Below, in pieces: positions 53,864-62,105 of a stretch of DNA of 64,000 bases (positions within the stretch are counted from its first letter, which is position 1; each line of letters starts with the position of its first letter). The position numbers and the translations under genes were made by a program. Source of the stretch: Ruegeria atlantica (GTDB lineage: Bacteria > Pseudomonadota > Alphaproteobacteria > Rhodobacterales > Rhodobacteraceae); the NCBI RefSeq assembly GCF_013032005.1, contig NZ_WQBE01000006.1, positions 62,001 to 126,000 of the forward strand, written 5' to 3'. The notes beneath the pieces were generated by a model, which was given only the letters and a program-made list of their open reading frames with translations, was not told the DNA's origin and searched no databases.

Positions 53864-54550
53864 TCAGTCGCGGCGAATGCGCCGCACGATCCGCGCCCAG
53901 CCACCCGGGGCAAGCAGGAACGAAAGGCCAAAGCCTGTGGCAAACCCGCCCAGATCGGCCACCCAGTCGGACGTACCGCCGAACAGCAGGCCGAACACCA
54001 GTTGAATCCCCATCAGGGCCGCGATCAAACCAAAGGCGCGGTGCTGGTTTTCACCAACCAATGACAGTTTGCGCCACAGCAACCACGTGAATGCGCCGAT
54101 CAGGCCATAGACAGGCGGGAACCCTCCGACCAGCGGGTATTGGGGGTCCAGCAACAGTGCATAGGCCAGTGCCCCGCCCACGCCAGACAGCACGAAGATC
54201 ACCAACATCTGAAACCCGCCAAAGACCTCGGCCACCATCTTGCCCATGGCCAGCAGGAAGACGCAGACAAAAACGGCTTGCGTGAAAGAGCCCGACACGA
54301 AGGGGTAGGTCACGAAACGCATGACATGTTCGAAAGGCCAGCGCCCGTTCTCGACCATCCAATCAAAGATATCAGGCGAAAACGAATAGCTCTGCAGCGC
54401 ATCCAGCCGCCATCCCACCGCCGACGGACCGCCGATCAGCCCGCGTGTTCCCAGGGTAAAGGCCAGTTCCACCCCCATAATGAACAGCACCAAGGCCACC
54501 ACAACGGGCGGCAAAGGGTTCACGGCGGGTGTATAATTCTCACTGCTCAT
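53864..54550 (-). CDS. Rhomboid family protein lacking the catalytic Ser/His (pseudo-rhomboid)
   Basis: A 228-residue protein with about six membrane segments in the rhomboid order, including WRLDALQSYSFSPDIFDWM (the L1-loop region) and VLSGVGGALAYALL. Where active rhomboids have GxSG in helix 4, this protein has GGFPPVYGLIGA (142-153), with F144 at the serine position. Where helix 6 has AHLGG it has ADLGG, with D199 at the histidine position. It should thus not cleave substrates and may act like iRhom or Derlin-type pseudoproteases. The frame is otherwise intact, so it is not a pseudogene. Confidence 0.88.
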   Translation of the reverse strand: MSSENYTPAVNPLPPVVVALVLFIMGVELAFTLGTRGLIGGPSAVGWRLDALQSYSFSPDIFDWMVENGRWPFEHVMRFVTYPFVSGSFTQAVFVCVFLLAMGKMVAEVFGGFQMLVIFVLSGVGGALAYALLLDPQYPLVGGFPPVYGLIGAFTWLLWRKLSLVGENQHRAFGLIAALMGIQLVFGLLFGGTSDWVADLGGFATGFGLSFLLAPGGWARIVRRIRRD

Positions 54551-54636
54551 TGGGCTGGCCTTTCGCGGCGGTTGACGTCCCTTGGCCTCATGGGTAAGCG
54601 ACGGGGGCTGATTTTTCCAGACGGGAGTTCCCTTCG

Positions 54637-55665
54637 ATGACCGAGACCCAGTTCACACCGCGCGTGTTTTCCGGCATCCAGCCGTCGGGAAACCTGCATC
54701 TTGGCAACTATCTGGGTGCGCTCAAGCGGTTTGTGGATATGCAGCAGCCGGACATGGAGACCATCTATTGCATGGTCGATCTGCACGCGATCACCGTTTG
54801 GCAGGACCCCAAGGAACTGGCCCATTCGACGCGCGAATTGTGCGCTGGTTTCATCGCTGCCGGTCTCGACCCGGATAAATCGATCCTGTTCAACCAAAGC
54901 CAGGTGCCTGAGCATGCGCAATTGGCGTGGATCTTCAACTGCGTCGCCCGCATGGGCTGGATGCAGCGGATGACCCAGTGGAAGGACAAGGCCGGAAAGA
55001 ACCAGCAAAACGCTTCGTTGGGTCTGTTCGCTTATCCGTCGCTGATGGCCGCCGACATCCTGACCTATCACGCAACGCATGTGCCGGTTGGCGACGACCA
55101 GAAACAGCATCTTGAGCTGACGCGCGATATCGCGATCAAGTTTAACCATGATTACGGCGTCGATTTCTTTCCGATCACCGAACCTGTGATCGAAGGGGCC
55201 GCGACCCGTGTCATGAGCCTGCGCGACGGGTCCAAAAAGATGTCCAAGTCCGACCCCTCGGACATGAGCCGCATCAACATGACGGACGACGCCGACACGA
55301 TCGCCAAGAAGATTCGCAAAGCCAAGACCGACCCGGATGCGCTGCCATCCGAGATCGATGGTCTGGAAGACCGCCCCGAGGCGCGCAATCTGGTGAACAT
55401 CTATGCCGCGCTCAGCGATCAGACGGTCGATCAGGTGCTCGCCGCTGTTGGCGGTAAACAGTTCGGTGAATTCAAACCGATGCTTGCAGAACTGGCGGTG
55501 GAAAAACTGGCACCGATTTCGTCCGAAATGGCCCGCCTGATGGGCGAAGAAGCCGAGATTGACCGGATTCTGGGCAAAGGTGCGGAAAAGGCCCGCGCGA
55601 TTGCTGCGCCGATCCTGCAGCAGACTTACGAAATTGTGGGCATGGTCAGCTCAAAACAAGGCTGA
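54637..55665 (+). CDS. trpS: Tryptophan--tRNA ligase
   Basis: Class I synthetase for tRNA-Trp. The 342-residue protein has [21 protein letters not shown], with the HIGH-type HLGN at 21-24, and [10 protein letters not shown] as the KMSKS loop. It also has the conserved [29 protein letters not shown] block. It starts at ATG 54637, 86 bases from the divergent rhomboid gene. No tryptophan leader or T-box is seen. Confidence 0.97.
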   Translation: MTETQFTPRVFSGIQPSGNLHLGNYLGALKRFVDMQQPDMETIYCMVDLHAITVWQDPKELAHSTRELCAGFIAAGLDPDKSILFNQSQVPEHAQLAWIFNCVARMGWMQRMTQWKDKAGKNQQNASLGLFAYPSLMAADILTYHATHVPVGDDQKQHLELTRDIAIKFNHDYGVDFFPITEPVIEGAATRVMSLRDGSKKMSKSDPSDMSRINMTDDADTIAKKIRKAKTDPDALPSEIDGLEDRPEARNLVNIYAALSDQTVDQVLAAVGGKQFGEFKPMLAELAVEKLAPISSEMARLMGEEAEIDRILGKGAEKARAIAAPILQQTYEIVGMVSSKQG

Positions 55666-55723
55666 TTGCGCTGGACGTTACCGCAGCGCCTTCCTAGGTT
55701 TGCGCAAAGCATGGGAGGGCGTC

Positions 55724-56587
55724 ATGGCAGTCGGCAAGAACATCCGCACCTATTTCGAAAGTCAATGGCATGACGGGGATGCCCCGATCATGCGCGCGGC
55801 CGATCACGGTGCTTGGCTGGGATCGTCAGTCTTCGACGGTGCACGCTATTTCGACGGCATGGCCCCGGATCTTGAGGCACATTGTGCCCGCGTGAATCGC
55901 TCAGCCGAGGCACTGATGCTGACCCCGTTCGTCTCAACCCAGCAGATGGTCGAGATCATCCGCGAGGGGTTGGCTTCTTACGGACCGGACTCAGCCGTCT
56001 ATATTCGCCCGATGTATTGGGGCATCGACGGCGACGCGACCGCGATTGTCCCACAGGAAAACAGCACTGGTTTTGCCATCTGCCTGGAAGAGATCCCGAT
56101 GGCGCCCGAGACCGCCTCGGTCACGCTGGGTACCACAAAATTCCGCCGTCCGGTTCTGGAATCGTCGGTGGTGAATGCCAAGGCCGGGTGCCTGTACCCC
56201 AACAATGCGCGCATGCTGCAAGAGGTTCGCGCCAAGGGGTTCTCGAATGCGCTGGTCGCGGACGCACTGGGCCACGTGGCCGAGACCGCAACCGCCAACA
56301 TCTTCATGGTCCGTGACGGAGAGGTGTTTACCCCAACCCCCAACGGCACCTTCCTGGCTGGCATCACCCGCGCGCGTCACATTGAAAACCTGCGCGCCGA
56401 CGGGACGGTCGTTCACGAAGCCATCCTTGGCTTTGACGATTTCCACAAGGCGGATGAGGTCTTTATGACCGGCAACATGAACAAGATCACCCCGGTCACC
56501 GCGCTGGAGGATACACAATATCAAATCGGCCCCATAGCCCGCCGTGCGCGCGAGCTGTATTGGGACTGGGCACTAAGCACCCGCTAA
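55724..56587 (+). CDS. ilvE: Branched-chain amino acid aminotransferase
   Basis: PLP-dependent class IV aminotransferase interconverting branched-chain amino acids and their 2-oxoacids. The 287-residue protein starts MAVGKNIRTYFESQWHDGDAP with GGGAGGG upstream. The PLP lysine is K153 in VNAKAG, and the fold-type IV segment GHVAETATANIFMVRDGEVFTP follows. Some relatives prefer D-amino acids or other substrates, so the symbol is tentative. It lies 58 bases after trpS. Confidence 0.85.
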   Translation: MAVGKNIRTYFESQWHDGDAPIMRAADHGAWLGSSVFDGARYFDGMAPDLEAHCARVNRSAEALMLTPFVSTQQMVEIIREGLASYGPDSAVYIRPMYWGIDGDATAIVPQENSTGFAICLEEIPMAPETASVTLGTTKFRRPVLESSVVNAKAGCLYPNNARMLQEVRAKGFSNALVADALGHVAETATANIFMVRDGEVFTPTPNGTFLAGITRARHIENLRADGTVVHEAILGFDDFHKADEVFMTGNMNKITPVTALEDTQYQIGPIARRARELYWDWALSTR

Positions 56588-56652
56588 CCAGCCGCTTATT
56601 GCCAGCACGCAAATGGTCGGGCATGATCGCCTGAGATATACGAGGACACTTC

Positions 56653-57108
56653 ATGCGCAAATTCTTGGTCGTTCTGGATGACAGTCGCGAATGCCTGAAC
56701 GCGATGCGTTTTGCCGCTATGCGCGCAGCCCACACCGGCGGTGGCGTTACAATCCTATCGGTCATTCCGCCGGATGAGTTCAACCATTGGATCGGCGTGG
56801 CCGAGGTAATGCGCGAGGAAGCACGCGAGCGTATTCACGCCCATTACGAGGTGTTCGCCAAGTGGATGCGCGACAAGCAAAACATCGACCCCGAACTGGC
56901 CATCCGCGAAGGTGAGCCGGTCGCCGAGATCATCGAACATGTGCAATCAGACCCCGAGATCGGGGTGCTGGTGCTAGGCGCAGGCGTTGAAAAGAAAGGC
57001 CCCGGGCCGCTGGTGACGCAACTGACCAAGAATTCGGGCAACCTGCCAATTCCGATCACCATCGTTCCTGGTGATCTGAGCAAGGAAAAGCTGGAAGAAA
57101 TCACCTAA
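56653..57108 (+). CDS. Universal stress protein (UspA family)
   Basis: A 151-residue single-domain USP. It begins FLVVLDDSRECLNAMRFA (first strand and nucleotide-facing loop) and ends with the region VLVLGAGVEKKGPGPLVTQLTKNSGNLPIPITIVPG, similar to the ATP-binding G-2x-G-9x-G(S/T) pattern but with the S/T contacts altered (GAGVEKKGPGPL). ATP binding is possible but not certain. It is encoded 65 bases after ilvE and 10 bases before the DsbA-like gene. Confidence 0.85.
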   Translation: MRKFLVVLDDSRECLNAMRFAAMRAAHTGGGVTILSVIPPDEFNHWIGVAEVMREEARERIHAHYEVFAKWMRDKQNIDPELAIREGEPVAEIIEHVQSDPEIGVLVLGAGVEKKGPGPLVTQLTKNSGNLPIPITIVPGDLSKEKLEEIT

Positions 57109-57118
57109 AAGGGCACCC

Positions 57119-57712
57119 ATGCAGCGCAGCATCCAGTTCTGGTTCGAATTCGCATCCACATACTCTTACCTAAGTGCGATGCGAATCGAGGATCTGGCTG
57201 CGCAGAACGGGGTGTCAGTTGAATGGCATCCCTTTTTGCTTGGTCCGATTTTCGCCGCGCAGGGCTGGGACAATTCCCCGTTCAATATCTATCCCGCCAA
57301 AGGGCGCTATATGTGGCGCGATATGGAGAGGTTGTCGGCCCGTCGGGGGTTGCGATTTGCCCGGCCAGACCCCTTTCCCCAAAATGGTCTGAAGGCTGCG
57401 CGGCTAGTGATGACGATTGAAACCCACCCTCAACGGGCTGCCTTTGTTCGGGCCGTCTATGCCGCCGAATTCGTTGATGGCCTCAATATCTCGGACGACA
57501 AGGTGCTGATCGACTGCCTGTCCCAAGCAAGCCTGCCCCCAGAAACGCTGGCCGGCTGTCAAGACCCGGATATCAAGGCGGCCTTGATCCAACAGACTCA
57601 GACCGCGCAGGCCAAGGAGATTTTCGGGGCGCCAAGCTTTCTAGTGGGGGATGAACTGTTCTGGGGCGATGACCGGCTGGATGCGGCGATGCAACTGGCG
57701 GCAGAAATTTAG
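57119..57712 (+). CDS. 2-hydroxychromene-2-carboxylate isomerase-like DsbA-family protein
   Basis: A 197-residue cytoplasmic protein of the DsbA/kappa-GST fold. The active-site segment FEFASTYSYLSAMRIEDLAAQ has serine where true DsbA proteins have CxxC, as in 2-hydroxychromene-2-carboxylate isomerase and kappa GST, and the cis-Pro loop is GAPSFLVGDELFWGDDRL. This branch uses glutathione in isomerisation of aromatic or related compounds; no naphthalene-type pathway is near, so the natural substrate is unknown. Confidence 0.85.
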   Translation: MQRSIQFWFEFASTYSYLSAMRIEDLAAQNGVSVEWHPFLLGPIFAAQGWDNSPFNIYPAKGRYMWRDMERLSARRGLRFARPDPFPQNGLKAARLVMTIETHPQRAAFVRAVYAAEFVDGLNISDDKVLIDCLSQASLPPETLAGCQDPDIKAALIQQTQTAQAKEIFGAPSFLVGDELFWGDDRLDAAMQLAAEI

Positions 57713-57726
57713 AATGGTTCCAAATC

Positions 57727-57755
57727 TTGACTTCCCCGGCCCGGACCCGCATATC
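57727..57755 (+). promoter_or_regulatory. Possible promoter of nfuA
   Basis: TTGACT at 57727-57732 is followed after 17 bases by a weak -10-like CATATC, about 26 bases before the nfuA ATG. The -35 element is good and the -10 poor; it is offered only as a candidate. Confidence 0.3.
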
Positions 57756-57781
57756 AGGTACAACTGAAACGGAGCCGTGAC

Positions 57782-58345
57782 ATGTTCATCCAGACCGAAT
57801 CCACGCCGAACCCTGCTACGCTGAAATTCCTGCCCGGTCAGCCGGTGCTGGAAGCGGGCACTGCAGACTTTCCTTCGGCGGAAGCCGGGGAAAAATCGCC
57901 CTTGGCGAAACGGATTTTTGCAGTGTCTGGTGTCACCGGCGTGTTCTTTGGCAATGATTTCGTCACCGTGACCAAATCGGATGACGTTCAGTGGGATCAT
58001 ATCAAACCGGCCATTCTGGGCGCTGTGATGGAGCATTTTCAGTCCGGTCAGCCGGTATTGGGTGAAGATGCTGTTGATGGGTCAGGTCACGCAGAACATT
58101 TCGGCGAGGATGCCGAAGTGGTCAATCAGATCAAGGACCTGCTGGATACGCGCGTGCGCCCTGCGGTGGCGCAGGATGGGGGTGACATCACGTTCCACGG
58201 GTTCGACCGGGGCGTTGTTTACCTGCACATGCAAGGCGCTTGCGCTGGCTGCCCGTCCTCGACCCTGACGCTGAAAATGGGAATTGAGAACCTGCTGCGC
58301 CACTACATCCCGGAAGTGACCGAGGTTCGCCCCGTTGCCGTCTGA
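57782..58345 (+). CDS. nfuA: NifU family iron-sulfur carrier (NfuA-like)
   Basis: Carries and delivers [4Fe-4S] clusters to client proteins. The 187-residue protein has an N-terminal Nfu-N domain (MFIQTESTPNPATLKFLPG) and a C-terminal NifU domain with the cluster cysteines C154 and C157 in CAGCPSS, after VRPAVAQDGGDITFHGF. The cluster with tsaB and rimI downstream is common in alphaproteobacteria. Clients could include the NsrR-like regulator and quinolinate or tRNA-modifying enzymes, but none is shown here. Confidence 0.94.
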   Translation: MFIQTESTPNPATLKFLPGQPVLEAGTADFPSAEAGEKSPLAKRIFAVSGVTGVFFGNDFVTVTKSDDVQWDHIKPAILGAVMEHFQSGQPVLGEDAVDGSGHAEHFGEDAEVVNQIKDLLDTRVRPAVAQDGGDITFHGFDRGVVYLHMQGACAGCPSSTLTLKMGIENLLRHYIPEVTEVRPVAV

Positions 58346-58919
58346 CCCGATCATTTTGGCATTTGACACATCGGCCGCGCATTGCGCGGCCGCTTTGCTA
58401 CATGGCGACACGATTGTCGCTTCGCGCGTTGAGCCCATGTCACGCGGGCAGGCAGAACGGTTGATGCCGCTGTTAGAAGAGATTCTGGCCGAGGCGGATT
58501 GCACGTGGCGCGATCTGACCGCCATTGGAGTCGGGATCGGGCCGGGGAATTTTACCGGCATCCGTATCTCGGTTTCGGCGGCGCGGGGATTGGCGTTGGG
58601 ACTTGGTATCCCGGCTGTTGGAGTTACCGGTTTTGATGCCTTGGCCGAAATCGGGGATGGGATTCCCGCGATCCGCGCACCCCGCGAGCAAGTCTATGTC
58701 GCGCTGCCCGGTCAGGACCCCGCACTGATGGCGCAGGAACAGGCAGAATCACTTGGAAATCTGATTCTGAATGATGACGCCGATGTGCTGGTCAACACCC
58801 TTGCCCGGCTGACAGCGCAAAGATGGTCCACCACGACCCAGCCCCCTGCCCCGTTATATGTGCGCCCGGCTGATGCGGCCCCGTCAAAGGACTCACCACC
58901 GGTTCTGCTGGACGGATGA
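58335..58919 (+). CDS. tsaB: tRNA threonylcarbamoyladenosine biosynthesis protein TsaB
   Basis: Partner of TsaD in the N6-threonylcarbamoyladenosine modification of ANN-decoding tRNAs. The 194-residue protein has the ASKHA-type start ILAFDTSAAHCAAALLHGD and the GVGIGPGNFTGIRISVSAARGLALGLG segment. It is shorter than E. coli TsaB, with a reduced C-terminal half. The TTG start overlaps nfuA by 11 bases, and the end overlaps rimI (ATGA), so translation of all three is likely coupled. Confidence 0.92.
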   Translation: MPSDPIILAFDTSAAHCAAALLHGDTIVASRVEPMSRGQAERLMPLLEEILAEADCTWRDLTAIGVGIGPGNFTGIRISVSAARGLALGLGIPAVGVTGFDALAEIGDGIPAIRAPREQVYVALPGQDPALMAQEQAESLGNLILNDDADVLVNTLARLTAQRWSTTTQPPAPLYVRPADAAPSKDSPPVLLDG

Positions 58920-59329
58920 CCCCGCAAGAATTGGCTCATACCCATACGGCAGCCTTCACGCAGTCGCGCCCGTGGACGGAATCAGAATTTGCTGATCTTC
59001 TGACCAATCGTTTCACGCATGTCATTGGTAACGCAGACTGTTTTGCCCTGTTTCAAGTCACTGCAGGTGAAGCTGAACTGCTGACAATCGCCACCCACCC
59101 CAATAGTCAGCGCCAAGGTCTTGCCCTGCGCCTCATGCAGGACTGGCACGCAAAAGCCAAAGCTTTGGGCGCAACCCGCGCCTTTCTGGACGTTGCGGCA
59201 GACAATCACCCGGCTATCGCGTTGTACCAGCGCTGTGGATACACAACCTGCGGCCTGCGCAAGGGTTACTATCTGCGCGAAAAAGCTGAGAAAATCGACG
59301 CCGTTGTCATGATCTGCGCCCTGACCTGA
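58916..59329 (+). CDS. rimI: Ribosomal-protein-alanine N-acetyltransferase (RimI-like)
   Basis: A 137-residue GNAT acetyltransferase. The acetyl-CoA loop appears as NSQRQGLALRLM, followed by the catalytic and fold-closing FLDVAADNHPAIALYQRCGYTTCGLRKGYY, the characteristic RimI end. It overlaps tsaB, as in many bacteria where rimI and tsaB are linked. The family acetylates the N-terminus of ribosomal protein S18; in alphaproteobacteria this activity is assumed rather than proven. Confidence 0.9.
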   Translation: MTPQELAHTHTAAFTQSRPWTESEFADLLTNRFTHVIGNADCFALFQVTAGEAELLTIATHPNSQRQGLALRLMQDWHAKAKALGATRAFLDVAADNHPAIALYQRCGYTTCGLRKGYYLREKAEKIDAVVMICALT

Positions 59330-59348
59330 CCGACGCCTCCTAATTTTT

Positions 59349-59364
59349 TCGACCATTTGGTCAA
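59349..59364. promoter_or_regulatory. RutR-like operator upstream of the BMP transporter
   Basis: A near-perfect inverted repeat, TCGACCA-TT-TGGTCAA, with a single mismatch to the RutR consensus TTGACCA-N2-TGGTCAA. It lies 125 bases before the BMP-family binding-protein gene, in the only long gap of this region. RutR-type regulators respond to pyrimidines and control uptake and catabolism of nucleobases, which suits the gene downstream. Confidence 0.65.
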
Positions 59365-59488
59365 GAATCAGTTGACCGCACCGGTTGCAAACGCCCTTAA
59401 TTCCCGCCATCACAACAGTTATGCTCGCTCACAGTGAGTAATCGGGGCTATCTTGACCCCGACCAACAATAACAAACGGGAGTATGAA

Positions 59489-60487
59489 ATGACCCTGATG
59501 AAATCCTTGATGGGCGCTGCTGCCGCCGTCGCGTTGACCGCCGGTGCGGCCCTGGCTGAACCAGCCCTGATTTTCGACCTGGGTGGCAAGTTTGACAAAT
59601 CGTTCAACGAAGCAGCCCATAATGGGGCATCACGTTGGGCGGAACAGACCGGTAAGACTTATCGCGAAATCGAACTGCAGTCTGAAGCCCAGCGTGAACA
59701 AGCCCTGCGTCGTTTTGCCGAAGCTGGCCTGAACCCAATCATCACCATGGGTTTCGCAATGGCTGATCCGCTGGCGGCTGTCGCGGGCGACTATCCCGAC
59801 ACCAAATTCGTTGCAGTTGATGTGAATTGGCTAGATGCTCCGAACGTGCGTCAGATCGGCTTTGCCGAGCATGAGGGTTCCTATCTGGTTGGAATGATGG
59901 CTGCGATGGCATCTAAGACCGGAACAGTTGGCTTCATCGGTGGCATGGATATTCCGCTGATCCGTCATTTTGGCTGCGGTTACGCGCAAGGCGCCAAAGC
60001 CGTGAACCCCGACATCAATATCGTTGCCAACATGACTGGTACCACCCCATCGGCATGGAACGACCCGGTCAAGGGCTCCGAACTGACCAAGGCACAGATC
60101 AGCCAGGGTGCTGACGTCATCTATGCTGCTGCGGGCGGCACCGGTGTGGGCGTTCTGCAGACCGCCGCCGATGAAGGCATCCTTTCGATCGGTGTGGACA
60201 GCAACCAGAACCACCTGCATCCGGGCAAGGTTCTGACCTCGATGCTGAAGCGCGTGGACGTGGCCGTTTATGACGCCATGAAGGCTGGCGAGGATCTGCA
60301 AACCGGCGTTTTCGCCATGGGTCTGGCCGAAGAGGGTGTGGGCGTCGCCATGGATGAATACAACGCTGAACTAGTTACGGAAGAGATGAGCTCGGCCGTT
60401 GCAGACGCACGCAGTGACATCATCAACGGAAACGTCACCGTTGTCAGCTATTACGAGAACGACAGCTGCCCGGCACTGCAGTTCTAA
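59489..60487 (+). CDS. BMP family ABC transporter substrate-binding protein
   Basis: Periplasmic binding protein for nucleosides (BMP/PnrA-like). The 332-residue protein has a signal peptide (cleavage near ALA-E, about residue 22), then the BMP signatures DLGGKFDKSFNEAAHNGA, ITMGFAMADPLAAVA and the GCGYAQGAKAVNPD segment. Hydrophobic stretches occur only at the signal. ATG 59489 with GGGAG upstream is used. It is the first gene of a four-gene importer; a hairpin follows before the ATPase. Confidence 0.93.
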   Translation: MTLMKSLMGAAAAVALTAGAALAEPALIFDLGGKFDKSFNEAAHNGASRWAEQTGKTYREIELQSEAQREQALRRFAEAGLNPIITMGFAMADPLAAVAGDYPDTKFVAVDVNWLDAPNVRQIGFAEHEGSYLVGMMAAMASKTGTVGFIGGMDIPLIRHFGCGYAQGAKAVNPDINIVANMTGTTPSAWNDPVKGSELTKAQISQGADVIYAAAGGTGVGVLQTAADEGILSIGVDSNQNHLHPGKVLTSMLKRVDVAVYDAMKAGEDLQTGVFAMGLAEEGVGVAMDEYNAELVTEEMSSAVADARSDIINGNVTVVSYYENDSCPALQF

Positions 60488-60497
60488 TACCACGCGG

Positions 60498-60561
60498 GGC
60501 GGGGGTTTGACCTCCGCCTCGTCTCCACTTGGCCGCGCCCTGTGCGGCCCCTTCGGCAAGT
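60498..60561 (+). promoter_or_regulatory. Intercistronic hairpins after the binding-protein gene
   Basis: Two stems follow the binding-protein stop: GGCGGGGG/CCTCCGCC (60498-60518, one G-U pair) and ACTTGGCCGC paired with GCGGC and CAAGT (60527-60561). Neither has a T tail. Such stems commonly protect the binding-protein mRNA and lower expression of the downstream ATPase and permeases. Confidence 0.55.
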
Positions 60562-60572
60562 GAGGACACGAC

Positions 60573-62102
60573 ATGACAGTCCCCGCCATTGAGCTCAAAG
60601 GGATTTCCAAAGCCTTTGGGCCGGTTCAGGCCAACAAAGACATTTCCATCAGCGTCGCCCCCGGCACGATCCACGGGATCATCGGTGAAAACGGTGCGGG
60701 CAAATCCACGCTGATGAGTATTCTCTACGGTTTCTACAAAGCCGACAAAGGAGAGATTTGGATCAACGGGACCAAGACCGTCATCCCCGACAGTCAGGCG
60801 GCGATTGCGGCGGGCATCGGGATGGTGTTCCAGCATTTCAAGCTGGTTGAGAATTTCACGGTTCTGGAAAACATCGTTCTGGGCGCCGAAGATGGAGGGC
60901 TGCTGGCTCCGTCTTTGTCCAAGGCTCGCAAGGAACTGAAAGAGCTGGAAGAAGAATACGAGCTGTTCGTTGACCCAGACAAGCGCATTGACGAAATCGG
61001 CGTGGGGATGCAGCAACGGGTCGAAATCCTCAAAGCCTTGTATCGCAAGGCCGAGATTTTGATTTTGGACGAACCGACAGGCGTTCTGACCCCGGCCGAG
61101 GCCGACCAGCTGTTCCGCATTCTCGACCGTCTGCGGGCCGAAGGGAAGACGATCATCGTGATCACCCACAAGCTGCGCGAGATCATGGAAAACACCGATA
61201 CAGTCTCGGTGATGCGGCGCGGGCAGATGACGGCGACAGTAAAAACCGCCGAAACCAGCCCCGAGGAGCTGGCCGAGCTGATGGTAGGCCGCAAGGTTCT
61301 GCTGCAAGTCGACAAGGTTCCTGCAAAACCCGGCAAACCCATTCTTGAGGTCGAAAACCTGCGCGTCTTCGATTCAGCGGGCGTTGAGCGGGTCAAGGGT
61401 ATCGACTTGACGGTCCGCGCGGGTGAGATCGTCGGCATCGCCGGTGTTGCGGGTAATGGCCAGTCGGAACTGCTTGAGGTTTTGGGCGGGATGCGGCCTG
61501 GAAAAGGGTCGATCAAGCTGAATGGTGAACCGCTGGCGCTTAGTGGGCATGGGTCTGACGGTCAGGCGCGGCGTGCGCAGCACATCGCTCACGTCCCCGA
61601 GGATCGTCAGCGCGAGGGCCTGATCATGGATTTCCACGCGTGGGAAAACGTGGCGTTCGGCTATCACCGCGACCCTGCCTATAAACGCGGTCTGTTCATG
61701 GACAATGCCGCCCTGCGCGCGGATACCGAGCGCAAGATTGAAAAGTTCGATGTGCGCCCGCCCAATGGCTGGCTGACCGCCAAAAGCTTTTCAGGCGGCA
61801 ACCAGCAGAAAATCGTTGTCGCGCGCGAGATCGAGCGGAACCCCGACCTGTTGCTGGTAGGCCAGCCGACACGCGGGGTGGATATCGGCGCGATCGAATT
61901 CATTCACAAACAAATCGTCGCCCTGCGCGATCAGGGGAAGGCAATCCTGCTGGTCTCGGTCGAGTTGGAGGAGATCTTCTCGCTGTCCGATCGGATCGCG
62001 GTGATGTTCGACGGACATATTATGGGCGAACGCCTGCCCCATGAGACAGATGAAAAAGAACTGGGCCTGCTGATGGCCGGTGTTGCGGAAGAGGCCGCGT
62101 GA
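60573..62102 (+). CDS. Nucleoside ABC transporter ATP-binding protein (double NBD)
   Basis: A 509-residue ATPase with two fused nucleotide-binding domains, as in NupA/YufO and sugar-type importers. The first domain has Walker A GENGAGKST (38-46) but a degenerate signature (DEIGVGMQQRVEIL) before LILDEPTGVLTP; the second has a degenerate Walker A (GVAGNGQSE) with a good signature SFSGGNQQKIVVAREI before LLLVGQPTRGVD. This asymmetric arrangement is normal. It starts at ATG 60573 with a GAGGA site and is followed by two permease genes. Confidence 0.95.
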   Translation: MTVPAIELKGISKAFGPVQANKDISISVAPGTIHGIIGENGAGKSTLMSILYGFYKADKGEIWINGTKTVIPDSQAAIAAGIGMVFQHFKLVENFTVLENIVLGAEDGGLLAPSLSKARKELKELEEEYELFVDPDKRIDEIGVGMQQRVEILKALYRKAEILILDEPTGVLTPAEADQLFRILDRLRAEGKTIIVITHKLREIMENTDTVSVMRRGQMTATVKTAETSPEELAELMVGRKVLLQVDKVPAKPGKPILEVENLRVFDSAGVERVKGIDLTVRAGEIVGIAGVAGNGQSELLEVLGGMRPGKGSIKLNGEPLALSGHGSDGQARRAQHIAHVPEDRQREGLIMDFHAWENVAFGYHRDPAYKRGLFMDNAALRADTERKIEKFDVRPPNGWLTAKSFSGGNQQKIVVAREIERNPDLLLVGQPTRGVDIGAIEFIHKQIVALRDQGKAILLVSVELEEIFSLSDRIAVMFDGHIMGERLPHETDEKELGLLMAGVAEEAA

Positions 62103-62105
62103 AGC

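Noticed and set aside
57119..57712. A naphthalene-degradation role for the isomerase-like gene
   Set aside because: No ring dioxygenase or aldolase gene is near, and family members occur widely outside that pathway.
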